Assembly: GCF_003268885.1 (NCBI RefSeq)
Contig: NZ_QLSX01000003.1
Location: 62,001 to 126,000 of the forward strand
Source of the DNA: Onishia taeanensis
Lineage (GTDB): Bacteria > Pseudomonadota > Gammaproteobacteria > Pseudomonadales > Halomonadaceae
DNA length: 64,000 bases
Reading direction: 5' to 3'
Shown here: piece by piece, positions 1 through 9,256 of the stretch
Layout of the letters: each line of letters opens with the position of its first letter
How positions within the stretch are numbered: the first letter of the stretch is position 1
Notes under the pieces: generated by a model
Database searches by the model: none
The model's input: the letters and a program-made list of their open reading frames with translations, nothing else
What the model was told of the DNA's origin: nothing
Made by a program: the position numbers and the translations under genes

Positions 1-924
1 GCCGTGCTGCGCGAAAAGGGAGCGCTTGCCTATACCGTGGTGGTGGTCACCGAGGGCAATCAGCCGCCAGGGCTTTCTTATATTGCGCCCTATGCGGCGA
101 CCAGCATCGCCGAGCATTTCATGGAGGCCGGCCGCGATGTGCTGATCGTCTATGACGATCTTACCCAGCATGCCCGCGCCTATCGCGAACTGTCGCTGTT
201 GCTGCGCCGCCCGCCGGGTCGCGAGGCTTTCCCCGGCGATATCTTCTACATCCACTCGCGGCTTCTGGAGCGCGCCACCCATCTACGCGAGGAACTGGGC
301 GGCGGCTCGCTCACCGCCCTGCCGATCATCGAAACCGAGGCCCAGAACATTGCCGCCTACATTCCCACCAACCTGATCTCGATCACAGATGGCCAGATCT
401 ACCTGTCACCGACGCTGTTCGAGCTCGGCGTGCTGCCGGCGGTGGACATCGGTCAGTCGGTGTCGCGGGTCGGTGGCAAGGCCCAGCGGGCCGCCTATCG
501 GGTGGCGGCCGGTGATCTAAAACTGGCCTACGCCCAGTTCGAGGAGCTCGAGACCTTCGTGCGCTTCGGCGCCCGCCTCGACGAGGCTACGCGACAGGTG
601 CTGGAACATGGCCGACGCATTCGCGCCTGTCTCAAGCAGCCGGCCTTTGCGCCGGTTGCGGTGCCAGCGCAGATCACCCTGCTGCTGGCGCTCGGCGAAG
701 GGCTGTTCGACTCGCTGCCCCTCGAGAAGATGCCGGCCGCCGAGCAGGCCCTGCACGATGCGGCCGCGACGCTGCCCGAGGCGGTATGCGAGCGCTTCAC
801 AAGTGCCGACACCCTGAGCGATGAAGACCGTCAGGCGATACTCGACGTGGCCCGCCAGGCGCTGTCTCCGTTTCAGCCGGTCGCCGACGATGCGGCGGCC
901 GTCGCCAAGGAGGGGGCGTCATGA
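1..924 (+). CDS. atpA: Alternate F1F0 ATPase subunit alpha (5' truncated by window edge)
   Basis: C-terminal ~307 residues of an F1 alpha subunit, the non-catalytic nucleotide-binding subunit of the F1 head. The reading frame is open from base 1, so the start and Walker A region lie outside the window. Visible family signatures are [14 protein letters not shown], the ETEAQN stretch, the [10 protein letters not shown] strand and the [10 protein letters not shown] segment that carries the conserved arginine near the catalytic interface. The stop overlaps the gamma start (ATGA). Gamma is followed by an unrelated gene on the other strand instead of beta and epsilon. That order fits the alternate N-ATPase operon, in which alpha and gamma are the last two genes, and not the housekeeping operon. 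The family call is firm; N-type status is inferred from gene order. Confidence 0.93.
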   Translation, partial: AVLREKGALAYTVVVVTEGNQPPGLSYIAPYAATSIAEHFMEAGRDVLIVYDDLTQHARAYRELSLLLRRPPGREAFPGDIFYIHSRLLERATHLREELGGGSLTALPIIETEAQNIAAYIPTNLISITDGQIYLSPTLFELGVLPAVDIGQSVSRVGGKAQRAAYRVAAGDLKLAYAQFEELETFVRFGARLDEATRQVLEHGRRIRACLKQPAFAPVAVPAQITLLLALGEGLFDSLPLEKMPAAEQALHDAAATLPEAVCERFTSADTLSDEDRQAILDVARQALSPFQPVADDAAAVAKEGAS

Positions 925-1826
925 TCGAGACCATGGCCAGCCTGCGCCGCAAGATCGACAGTGCCGGCGATCTGCAGTCGGTGGTGCAGACCATGAAGGC
1001 GCTGGCGGCCTCGAGTATCGGCCAGTATGAGCATGCGGTGACGGCCCTTGCCGACTACACCCGCACCGTGGAGCTGGGACTTTCGGCCTGCTTTCGCGAG
1101 GCGGCCCTGGCAACCGCGGCGATAGAGAGAGACAGCCCCGAGACTGCGGCTGGTTCTAGCTCAGGCGTTGGCACGCCAACGGGGCCGGTCAGTGCCGTGG
1201 TGTTCGGCTCCGATCAGGGCCTGGTGGGCCAGTTCAACGACCTGGTGGCCGACGAGGCGTGTCGTGTGCTCGGCGCATTGCCGGGTACGCCGGAGGTGTG
1301 GGCGGTGGGCGAGCGGGTGTACGCCCGGCTGGCCGATGCGGGGCTCGAGCCGGCCGGACAGTTCGGCGTGCCGGGCTCGGTGGAGGGTATCGCGCCCCTG
1401 GTCGGGCAGATCCAGCTTGAAAGTGACGCCCACCGCGATGCCGGCGTCTTTTACGTCTTCCACAACAGACCCAAGCGGGGCTCGCTCTATGAGCCGACCC
1501 ACCAACGCCTGCTGCCCCTCGATGCAGCCTGGCAGCAGCGCCTGTCCAGCATTCCCTGGCCGACCCACAACCTGCCCGAGGTGCTCTGCCAGGGCAGCGT
1601 CACCCTGCGTGGGCTGATCCATGAATACCTGTTCATTTCGCTGTACCAGGCCTGTGCCGAGTCGCTTGCCAGCGAGAACGCCAGCCGGCTGGCGGCGATG
1701 GAGCGCGCCGATCGCAATATCGATGAACTGCTGGAGACGCTTCACGGCACCCTGCATCGCCTGCGTCAGAGCTCGATTGATGCCGAGCTTTTTGATGTCA
1801 TCTCAGGCTTTGAGTCTCAGCGCTAG
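921..1826 (+). CDS. atpG: Alternate F1F0 ATPase subunit gamma
   Basis: 301-residue gamma subunit, the central rotor shaft of F1. The N terminus has the conserved gamma pattern ([20 protein letters not shown] then KALAASSI), a central [10 protein letters not shown] segment, and a C-terminal helix with [20 protein letters not shown]. It starts at an ATG overlapping the alpha stop by four bases, with AAGGAGGG just upstream, so the two are translationally coupled. The middle contains an Ala/Gly/Ser-rich insertion around residues 50-80, more divergent than housekeeping gamma subunits. No beta or epsilon gene follows, so this is probably the end of an N-type ATPase operon. Such operons are thought to encode sodium or proton pumps supplementary to the main ATP synthase; ion specificity cannot be read here because subunit c is not in the window. 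Confidence 0.93.
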   Translation: MIETMASLRRKIDSAGDLQSVVQTMKALAASSIGQYEHAVTALADYTRTVELGLSACFREAALATAAIERDSPETAAGSSSGVGTPTGPVSAVVFGSDQGLVGQFNDLVADEACRVLGALPGTPEVWAVGERVYARLADAGLEPAGQFGVPGSVEGIAPLVGQIQLESDAHRDAGVFYVFHNRPKRGSLYEPTHQRLLPLDAAWQQRLSSIPWPTHNLPEVLCQGSVTLRGLIHEYLFISLYQACAESLASENASRLAAMERADRNIDELLETLHGTLHRLRQSSIDAELFDVISGFESQR

Positions 1827-1935
1827 AGGATTGTGGCGCCTTGAGCGCAGAGGCCGCCAGGAGCGTCAACAGGGCGTAGTGTGAGGCCACGGGACGATGC
1901 CGAGCACCTACCCGTGGCGTTGGCAGGGGGCTGTG

Positions 1936-2415
1936 TCAGCCGAGCTTCCCCAGTACGGTATCGGCGCTGCTCTCGTCAACGCCCTTGGCGTCGACGCCCA
2001 GGTATTCCACCACGCCGTCGTTGGCAATCAGCGCAAAGCGCTTGCTGCGAGTACCCATGCCGCCAGCGCTTACATCCATGTCGAGGCCCAGGGCACGGGC
2101 GAACTCGGCGTTGCCATCGGCGAGCATCGTGATTTGCTGGGCGTTCTGGTCTTTCTGCCAGGCATCCATCACGAAGGCGTCGTTGACCGCCATGCAGGCG
2201 ATGGTGTCCACGCCCTTAGCGAAGATGTCGTCGGCCTTGATCACGAAGCCGGGCATGTGGGTGTTGGAGCAGCCCGGGGTGAAGGCACCGGGAACGGCGA
2301 ACAGCACCACCTTCTTGCCGGCAAAGAGCTCGCCCAGGGCGATGTCTTCCGGGCCATTGGCGCCGTTGGTCTTGATAGTGACGTCGGGGATCCTGTCGCC
2401 TACGGAAATACTCAT
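1936..2415 (-). CDS. Peroxiredoxin, Prx5-like
   Basis: 159-residue thiol peroxidase that reduces hydrogen peroxide and organic hydroperoxides. The active-site motif PGAFTPGCSNTH gives peroxidatic Cys49 with Thr46; a second cysteine, Cys74 (TIACMAVND), could resolve it, although many members of this branch use glutathione. Length and the motif match the Prx5/AhpE-type family. A longer reading frame extends upstream, but the start at MSISVGD is preferred because AGAGGAAG lies just before it and the family begins there. It is a single gene, divergent from the TetR regulator at 2754, with no functional partner adjacent. Confidence 0.93.
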   Translation of the reverse strand: MSISVGDRIPDVTIKTNGANGPEDIALGELFAGKKVVLFAVPGAFTPGCSNTHMPGFVIKADDIFAKGVDTIACMAVNDAFVMDAWQKDQNAQQITMLADGNAEFARALGLDMDVSAGGMGTRSKRFALIANDGVVEYLGVDAKGVDESSADTVLGKLG

Positions 2416-2711
2416 GCGGCGCTTCCTCTCTTGGGAAATGGCACGGCCAGCAGGGGGCAGGCCGTGAACCCTCACTCTAGCAAGGGCGTCGCAGAGGGGA
2501 AAACCACAAGACATGCCCAACGTTCAGGGCGAGCGGTTTACCGGCAGCTTATCTCAGCTTGGGTAGAGCGAAGTGAGATGCTGGCCGCTCGCCTACTCTC
2601 GCCAATTCTTGCCAATTTATGTGGCGCCCGCATGACCAAGTATCGCCAGCCTAGTGGCGTTTCGCGACGTGGTGCATTGGCCGGTCGACAAGGCTTGTAC
2701 AATGCTAGGAT

Positions 2712-2731
2712 ACTCCTTCGTTTCAAGGAGT
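2712..2731. promoter_or_regulatory. Inverted repeat in the rutR-like gene leader
   Basis: Seven-base arms ACTCCTT and AAGGAGT flank a six-base loop, 22 bases before the TetR start codon. It is either an operator or a small leader hairpin; no T-run follows. The rest of the 338-base gap between the peroxiredoxin and the TetR gene shows nothing I can assign; a possible -10-like TACAAT lies just upstream. Confidence 0.35.
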
Positions 2732-2753
2732 TTCATCGGACCGAGAGGGCGGC

Positions 2754-3374
2754 ATGGACAAGCGCAAGGGCGGCATTCGACGCCGTAATGTCGAGAACAT
2801 CCTGCTGGCGGCAGAGCGGGTCTTCGCCGAGAAGGGCTATGCGGGAGCGTCGGTGGTCGAGATTGCCGAGCTGGCCGAGATCCCTAAGTCCAACGTGCAC
2901 TATTACTTCTCCACCAAGGAGGAGCTTTACCGCGAGGTATTGCTGGGGCTGCTTGAGGTCTGGAAGCAGGATGCGCTGTGCTTCGAACTCTATGATGACC
3001 CGAGAGTGGTGCTCTCGACCTACATTCGCGCCAAGATGGCTCATTCCCGTAATCGTGCCGCGGGCTCCAAGGTATGGGCCGCCGAGGTGATGCAGGGCGC
3101 GCCGGTGCTCGGGGACTGCCTGCGTGAGCACCTCTACGAGTGGGCCAAGCTCAAGGAGGCCAAGATCCGCACCTGGATCGAGGCAGAACAGATTCTGCCG
3201 GTCGATCCATCTTACCTGCTGTACATGATCTGGGCCTCTACCCAGCATTACGCCGATTTCGACTATCAGATCTGCCTGCTCAACGATGATGCGCCGCTGG
3301 ATGACCTGCAGTTCGAGCGCGCCGTGCAGTCGGTAACCAGCATCATCTTGCGCGGGATCGGCCTGTCGTCCTGA
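2754..3374 (+). CDS. rutR: TetR-family regulator of pyrimidine catabolism, RutR-like
   Basis: 206-residue TetR-family repressor. The N-terminal helix-turn-helix spans about residues 14-60 (ILLAAERVFAEKGYAGASV, then IPKSNVHYYFSTKEELYREV). The C-terminal part (SRNRAAGSKVWAAEVMQGAP, then LLYMIWASTQHYADF) resembles the RutR/YcdC C-terminal domain, which in E. coli binds uracil and thymine. It lies next to the pyrimidine-reduction operon, and sites resembling RutR operators (TTGACCA with inverted partner) sit in the promoter region at 8746 and 9004. It is convergent with preA, sharing the terminator at 3395. The start ATG has GAGAGGG just upstream. The family is certain; the ligand is inferred from context. 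Confidence 0.88.
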   Translation: MDKRKGGIRRRNVENILLAAERVFAEKGYAGASVVEIAELAEIPKSNVHYYFSTKEELYREVLLGLLEVWKQDALCFELYDDPRVVLSTYIRAKMAHSRNRAAGSKVWAAEVMQGAPVLGDCLREHLYEWAKLKEAKIRTWIEAEQILPVDPSYLLYMIWASTQHYADFDYQICLLNDDAPLDDLQFERAVQSVTSIILRGIGLSS

Positions 3375-3394
3375 GAGTCCATTGACCAGAAAAA

Positions 3395-3422
3395 CGCCAC
3401 CCCGGGCAAACCCGGGGTGGCG
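3395..3422 (-). terminator. Rho-independent terminator of the preTA operon (possibly bidirectional)
   Basis: Perfect 12-bp stem (CGCCACCCCGGG with its complement) and a CAAA loop. Read on the minus strand it is followed by TTTTTCT, making it the terminator for preA; on the plus strand it could also stop the TetR transcript, though without a good T-run. Confidence 0.85.
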
Positions 3423-3519
3423 ATATAATGATAAGAGAGTGTAACAAGAGAGGTTGAGATAGAGTGGCGCGAGAGTGATCTGGAATTGACTCAAACACCA
3501 CCTTATTGAAGTGCCATCC

Positions 3520-4818
3520 TCAACCGGCGGCGCGGAAGGGATTACGCGGGTCCTCATTCCAACTCAGGTAGGGCTTATCGTTCTGCTGCGGCACCATGGT
3601 GATGCAGTCTTGCACCGGGCAGGTGATCTGACACAGGTTGCAGCCCACGCACTCGTCTTCGATGACCTCGTAGCGTCGTGCGCCGCTCTTCTCGATCAGT
3701 TGGGCGATCGACTGGTGGGAGGTATCCTCGCAGGCGATATAGCAGCGCCCGCATTGGATACACATGTCCTGGTCGATGTGGGCGATGGTCTGGAAGTTCA
3801 TGTCGAGATACTTCCAGTCGGTGGTTTTGGCCACCGCCTTACCCGAAAACGCCTCCAGGTTCGCGTACCCCTTTTCCTCCATCCAGCGAGCCAGGCCGTC
3901 CTTCATCTCCTCGACGATGCGAAAGCCGTGCAGCATGGCGGCGGTGCACACCTGAACCGCACCGGCACCCAGGGCCATGAACTCGGCGGCGTCGCGCCAG
4001 TTGGAAATGCCACCAATGCCGCAGATCGGCAGATCCCGGGTGGCCGGGTCGCGGGCGATCTCGGCGACCATGTTCATGGCGATCGGCTTGACCGCCGAGC
4101 CGCAGTAGCCGCCGTGGGTGCTCTGGTGGCCCACGGTGGGTTTGGCCACCATCTGGTCGAGATCAATCGAGGTGATCGAGTTGATGGTGTTGATCAGCGA
4201 CACCGCATCGGCGCCGCCGCGCAGCGCGGCCTTGGCGGGCTCGCGGATGTCGGTGATGTTGGGGGTCAGCTTGACGATCACCGGCAGGCTCGAGTAGGTC
4301 TTGCACCAGCGGGTGACCCGCTCGATCAGCTCGGGGTTCTGACCCACCGCCGCGCCCATGCCGCGCTCGGGCATGCCGTGTGGGCAGCCCAGGTTGAGCT
4401 CGATGCCGTCGGCGCCGGTGGCCTCGACTCGGGGCAGGATCGCCCTCCAGCTCTCTTCGACGCAGGGCACCATGATCGAGACGATCATCGCCCGATCCGG
4501 CCAGCGTTTCTTGACCTCGGTGATCTCGCGCAGGTTGATCTCGAGGCTGCGGTCGGTGATCAGTTCGATGTTGTTGAAGCCCAGCACCTCACGGTTGTGG
4601 CCGAAGTGCGCGGAATAGCGCGACGAGACATTGACCGGTGCCGGGTCCTCGCCGAGGGTCTTCCAAACGACGCCGCCCCAGCCGGCCTCGAAGGCGCGCT
4701 CGACGTTGTAGGCCTTGTCGGTGGGCGGCGCTGAGGCCAGCCAGAAGGGGTTGGGCGACTTGATGCCGGCGAATTCGATGCTCAGGTCGACCTGGGGTTT
4801 CTTCGCTGACGCCTTCAT
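3520..4818 (-). CDS. preA: NAD-dependent dihydropyrimidine dehydrogenase, subunit PreA
   Basis: 432-residue catalytic subunit that reduces uracil and thymine to the 5,6-dihydro forms, with PreT. The FMN-binding dihydroorotate dehydrogenase-like barrel occupies roughly residues 10-310 (FWLASAPPTD, ELNLGCPHGMPERGMG, VKLTPNITDI, GIGGISNWRDAAEF, GAGAVQVCTA). The C-terminal ferredoxin domain has two 4Fe-4S motifs, CIQCGRCYIAC from residue 353 and CVGCNLCQITCPV from residue 390. The start ATG overlaps the preT stop by one base (TAATG), indicating translational coupling. It is the last gene of the pyrimidine-reduction operon. At the position I align with mammalian DPD catalytic Cys671 (LACGQ) this protein reads AAVGQ; see findings. 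Confidence 0.96.
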   Translation of the reverse strand: MKASAKKPQVDLSIEFAGIKSPNPFWLASAPPTDKAYNVERAFEAGWGGVVWKTLGEDPAPVNVSSRYSAHFGHNREVLGFNNIELITDRSLEINLREITEVKKRWPDRAMIVSIMVPCVEESWRAILPRVEATGADGIELNLGCPHGMPERGMGAAVGQNPELIERVTRWCKTYSSLPVIVKLTPNITDIREPAKAALRGGADAVSLINTINSITSIDLDQMVAKPTVGHQSTHGGYCGSAVKPIAMNMVAEIARDPATRDLPICGIGGISNWRDAAEFMALGAGAVQVCTAAMLHGFRIVEEMKDGLARWMEEKGYANLEAFSGKAVAKTTDWKYLDMNFQTIAHIDQDMCIQCGRCYIACEDTSHQSIAQLIEKSGARRYEVIEDECVGCNLCQITCPVQDCITMVPQQNDKPYLSWNEDPRNPFRAAG

Positions 4819-6215
4819 TACGCCACCTCCTGACGGGCCATGAGGTCCTGGTGAATGGCCTGGGCGGCCAGCTTGCCGTGCTGCACGGCCTGTACGGTGA
4901 GGTCCTGTCCCGGCGCCACGCAGTCACCGCCGGCATAAACGCCGGGCAGGCTGGTGCGCAACTGGCCATCGACGTGAATCCTGTCGACCTCGGGCTCCAG
5001 CCGCGCGGCGCGGGTATCGCTCAGGCTGTCCGCGGCGAAGGTCTGGCCGATGGCCGTGAAGACCGCATCGGCGGCAAGCTCCAGGGTCTCGCCGGTGTTG
5101 ACCAGGCGGCCATCCTGCTCCTGGGTGCGCGCGAAGCGCATGCCGGCCACCCGGCCCTGATCATCCAGCAGTATCTCGTCGGGCGTCGCCCAGGTGACGA
5201 TGCGAACCCCGTTGGCCCGGGCGATGTCCTGCTCGTGTCCGGTGGCCGACATGGCCTCGACGCCGCGGCGGTAGACCAGGGTGACGTCATCGGCACCCAG
5301 GCGCGCCATTTGCACTGCCATATCGATGGCGGTATTGCCGGCGCCGATCACTACGCATCGCTTGGCCAGCGGCAGTTCACCGAGATCGCTGACCTGGCGC
5401 AGCTCCCGGATGTACTCGGTGGCTGGCATCAATCCGGGCGTCGCTACGCCCGACGCCTCTTCACCGGTCAGGCCGAGTCGCCGGCTGGCGCCGAGGCCCA
5501 GGCCCAGGAAAACGGCGTCATGCTCGGCCTGAAGCGCTTCGAGGCTCAGGTTGTCGCCCAGGCGCTGGCCATGGCGAATTTCGATGCCGCCGATCTCGAG
5601 CAGGAAATCGATCTCCCGCTGGGCGTAATCGTCGGTGAGTTTGTAGCGGGCGATGCCGTATTCGTTGAGCCCGCCGGGCTTGGGCTCGGCCTCGAAGATG
5701 GTCACCCGATGGCCGTGCGTCGCCAGGCGATGGGCGCAGGAAAGGCCTGCCGGACCAGCGCCCACTACGGCGATATGCTTGCCGGTGTCGGCGGCGCGGG
5801 TAAAGGGATGGCCGTCGAAGTCCATGTGGTCGATGGCGTGGCGCTGCAGTAGGCCGATCAGTACCGGTTGGCACTCCTCGTGATGATTGCGCACGCAGCT
5901 CTGCTCACAGAGGATCTCGGTGGGACAGACCCGGGCGCAGCTGCCGCCGAGGATATTCTGCTCGAGAATGGTTTGGGCGGCGCCGTTGATATTGTCCTCG
6001 CTGATCTCGCGGATGAAGCGCGGGATGTCGATGTCCGAGGGGCAGGCCTGGATGCAGGGCGCGTCATAACAGTACAGGCAGCGCTGGCTCTCGATGATGG
6101 CCTGGCGCGAGGTCAGCGGCGGATGCAGGTCGCTGAAGCCCGCCTCCAGGGCCGCGCCGGCGTCACGGCTGTCTGCGGCGTGAGGCAGGTGGCTGAGAGG
6201 GTGTGAATGGGTCAC
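4818..6215 (-). CDS. preT: NAD(P)-dependent oxidoreductase, dihydropyrimidine dehydrogenase subunit PreT
   Basis: About 465 residues. It resembles the N-terminal half of eukaryotic DPD and the GltD small subunit, and passes electrons from NAD(P)H through FAD and Fe-S clusters to PreA. N-terminal cysteine motifs CLYCYDAPCIQACPSDIDIP and CARVCPTEILCEQSC fit two 4Fe-4S clusters. Then come an FAD-binding GAGPAGLSCAHRLA and an NAD(P)-binding GAGNTAIDMAVQMARLGADD. The frame opens at a GTG at 6224, but its only ribosome-binding sequence would abut it. A second GTG at 6215 has AAGGTG six bases upstream and is preferred; the difference is three residues. The stop overlaps the preA start. Confidence 0.93.
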   Translation of the reverse strand: MTHSHPLSHLPHAADSRDAGAALEAGFSDLHPPLTSRQAIIESQRCLYCYDAPCIQACPSDIDIPRFIREISEDNINGAAQTILEQNILGGSCARVCPTEILCEQSCVRNHHEECQPVLIGLLQRHAIDHMDFDGHPFTRAADTGKHIAVVGAGPAGLSCAHRLATHGHRVTIFEAEPKPGGLNEYGIARYKLTDDYAQREIDFLLEIGGIEIRHGQRLGDNLSLEALQAEHDAVFLGLGLGASRRLGLTGEEASGVATPGLMPATEYIRELRQVSDLGELPLAKRCVVIGAGNTAIDMAVQMARLGADDVTLVYRRGVEAMSATGHEQDIARANGVRIVTWATPDEILLDDQGRVAGMRFARTQEQDGRLVNTGETLELAADAVFTAIGQTFAADSLSDTRAARLEPEVDRIHVDGQLRTSLPGVYAGGDCVAPGQDLTVQAVQHGKLAAQAIHQDLMARQEVA

Positions 6216-6300
6216 GGTGATCACCTTGGTTGTTGTTATGGGCCCCTCGCGCCGGTCAGGTGGGCGCGAGGGGCATTGGTGTGCTTTTGCGGGTAAAGCC

Positions 6301-7755
<1,455 letters not shown>

Positions 7756-7836
7756 CTAGGTGTTGTCCGAAGAGTCTTGCCTGCTGTTGGGGGCTCGCAG
7801 GCAGTGGCCTGCCGCCGCTTGGGCGGCAGGTCGGGC

Positions 7837-8703
7837 TTACTCGCCGTCGGTCAGACGGGTGTAGGTCTCGGGGCGGCGGTCGCGGAAGAACTGCCAGTTG
7901 TTGCGGATCTCGCGGACCATGGCCAGGTCGACCTCGTGGACGAGCAGTTCGTCATCCTTGGCGCTGGCCTGGGCCTCGATCTCGCCGCGGGGGTTGGCGA
8001 TGTAGGAGCTGCCGTAGAACTCGCCGATGTTCCAGGGCGCTTCGGTGCCGACCCGGTTGATGGCGGCGATGAAGCAGCCGTTGGCGGCAGCGGAGGCGGG
8101 TTGCTCGAGCTCCCACAGATACTGGGAGAGGCCGGCGACGGTGGCGCTGGGATTGAAGATGATTTCGGCGCCGTTGAGGGCCAGGGCGCGCCAGCCTTCG
8201 GGGAAGTGACGGTCGTAGCAGATATAGACGCCGATCTTGCCGTAGGCGGTGTCGAACACCGGCCAGTTCGAGTGGCCCGGCTTGAAGTAGAACTTCTCCC
8301 AGAAACCGGCCACTTGGGGGATATGGGTCTTGTGGTACTTGCCCAGGTAGCTGCCATCGGCATCGAAGACCGCAGCGGTGTTGTAGTAGATGCCGGTCAC
8401 CGTCTCCTCGTAGATCGGCACGATGATGACCATGCGATGCTTGGCGGCGAGCTTCTGCATCATCTGGCAGGTCGGCCCCTCGGGGACACGCTCGGCGGCG
8501 TCGTACCACTTCTTGTCCTGGCTGGGGCAGAAGTAGGGCTGGTTGAACACCTCTTGGAAACACAGCACCTGAACGCCCTGTTCGGCGGCCTGCTCGATCA
8601 GCGGCAGGTGCGCCTCGTTCATGGCGTCGCGAATCGCCGCAGGGTCGAGGTCGGTACCGGTCTTCAGGCCCATCTGGATGACGCCGATCTTCACCTTTTC
8701 CAT
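7837..8703 (-). CDS. Beta-ureidopropionase (N-carbamoyl-beta-alanine amidohydrolase)
   Basis: 288-residue nitrilase-superfamily hydrolase that releases beta-alanine (or beta-aminoisobutyrate), CO2 and ammonia, third step of the reductive pathway. The catalytic triad is visible as Glu51 (CFQEVFNQPYFCP), Lys125 (KYHKTHIPQ) and Cys162 (YICYDRHFPEGWR). First gene of the operon, transcribed away from the NCS1 permease. RBS GAGGAT lies eight bases before the ATG. Substrate is inferred from its operon; nitrilase-family members can act on other N-carbamoyl compounds. Confidence 0.94.
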   Translation of the reverse strand: MEKVKIGVIQMGLKTGTDLDPAAIRDAMNEAHLPLIEQAAEQGVQVLCFQEVFNQPYFCPSQDKKWYDAAERVPEGPTCQMMQKLAAKHRMVIIVPIYEETVTGIYYNTAAVFDADGSYLGKYHKTHIPQVAGFWEKFYFKPGHSNWPVFDTAYGKIGVYICYDRHFPEGWRALALNGAEIIFNPSATVAGLSQYLWELEQPASAAANGCFIAAINRVGTEAPWNIGEFYGSSYIANPRGEIEAQASAKDDELLVHEVDLAMVREIRNNWQFFRDRRPETYTRLTDGE

Positions 8704-8745
8704 CGCATGATCCTCATCTGGTCTTGTTGTTGTGGTTTTTAAAAA

Positions 8746-8761
8746 CTGACTATCGAGTCAG
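8746..8761. promoter_or_regulatory. Putative RutR-like operator 1
   Basis: CTGACTATCGAGTCAG: six-base arms CTGACT/AGTCAG around a four-base centre, 43 bases before the beta-ureidopropionase start. It resembles the E. coli RutR consensus (TTGACCA, inverted). Probably controls the minus-strand pyrimidine operon. Confidence 0.6.
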
Positions 8762-9256
8762 GTTAAGAAAAAACTAGACCCTGATGAGTCGACCTTGCAA
8801 GCACTTTTTGCAATGAGGTTATCGGCATCAAGGCATGCCTAACTATCTGAAATAAAATGCTTTCTCCATTTTGGTGTTACGGCCGCACATTTGTGGTTCT
8901 TCTTGACGATAAAGGTTTTTATTTTTTTAAAAACAGCATCTTACTCGCCTTTTTGTTGGCTCTATAAGTCCGCCGTGTGATGTTTTATGCACCATCTTGG
9001 AAATTGACTATGGTGTCAGGATGCTGGATTTTCTTGATCTAGAAGAGGTGTCGGGGATCATCAGTAAAAATTGACGGTTCAGACAGGTTTTTGATGATTA
9101 TGTAAATCAATAAGTTGGCGGCGAAAGGTCTTGCTAGATGGCCTTCCACCGACGATGCAGGCCATGTCCGTTCGCGATTCGGGCATGTTTCTTGCGATGC
9201 AGCATGACGGCCCGGTACGCCTGGGCGTTTGGCGAGCCACTGAGGAGACAACAACA
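8762..9256. other. AT-rich divergent promoter region between beta-ureidopropionase and the NCS1 permease
   Basis: This is most of a 553-base gap. It is clearly more AT-rich than the flanking genes, with A- and T-tracts around 8850-8960. It carries the second putative RutR operator (9004). Although the permease reading frame extends back to 9131, that extension has no family similarity I recognise. No RNA gene was recognised. Confidence 0.5.
9004..9019. promoter_or_regulatory. Putative RutR-like operator 2
   Basis: TTGACTATGGTGTCAG, sharing TGACTAT and GTCAG with the site at 8746. It lies on the permease side of the gap, 237 bases before its start, so one regulator could control both divergent units. 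Confidence 0.55.
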
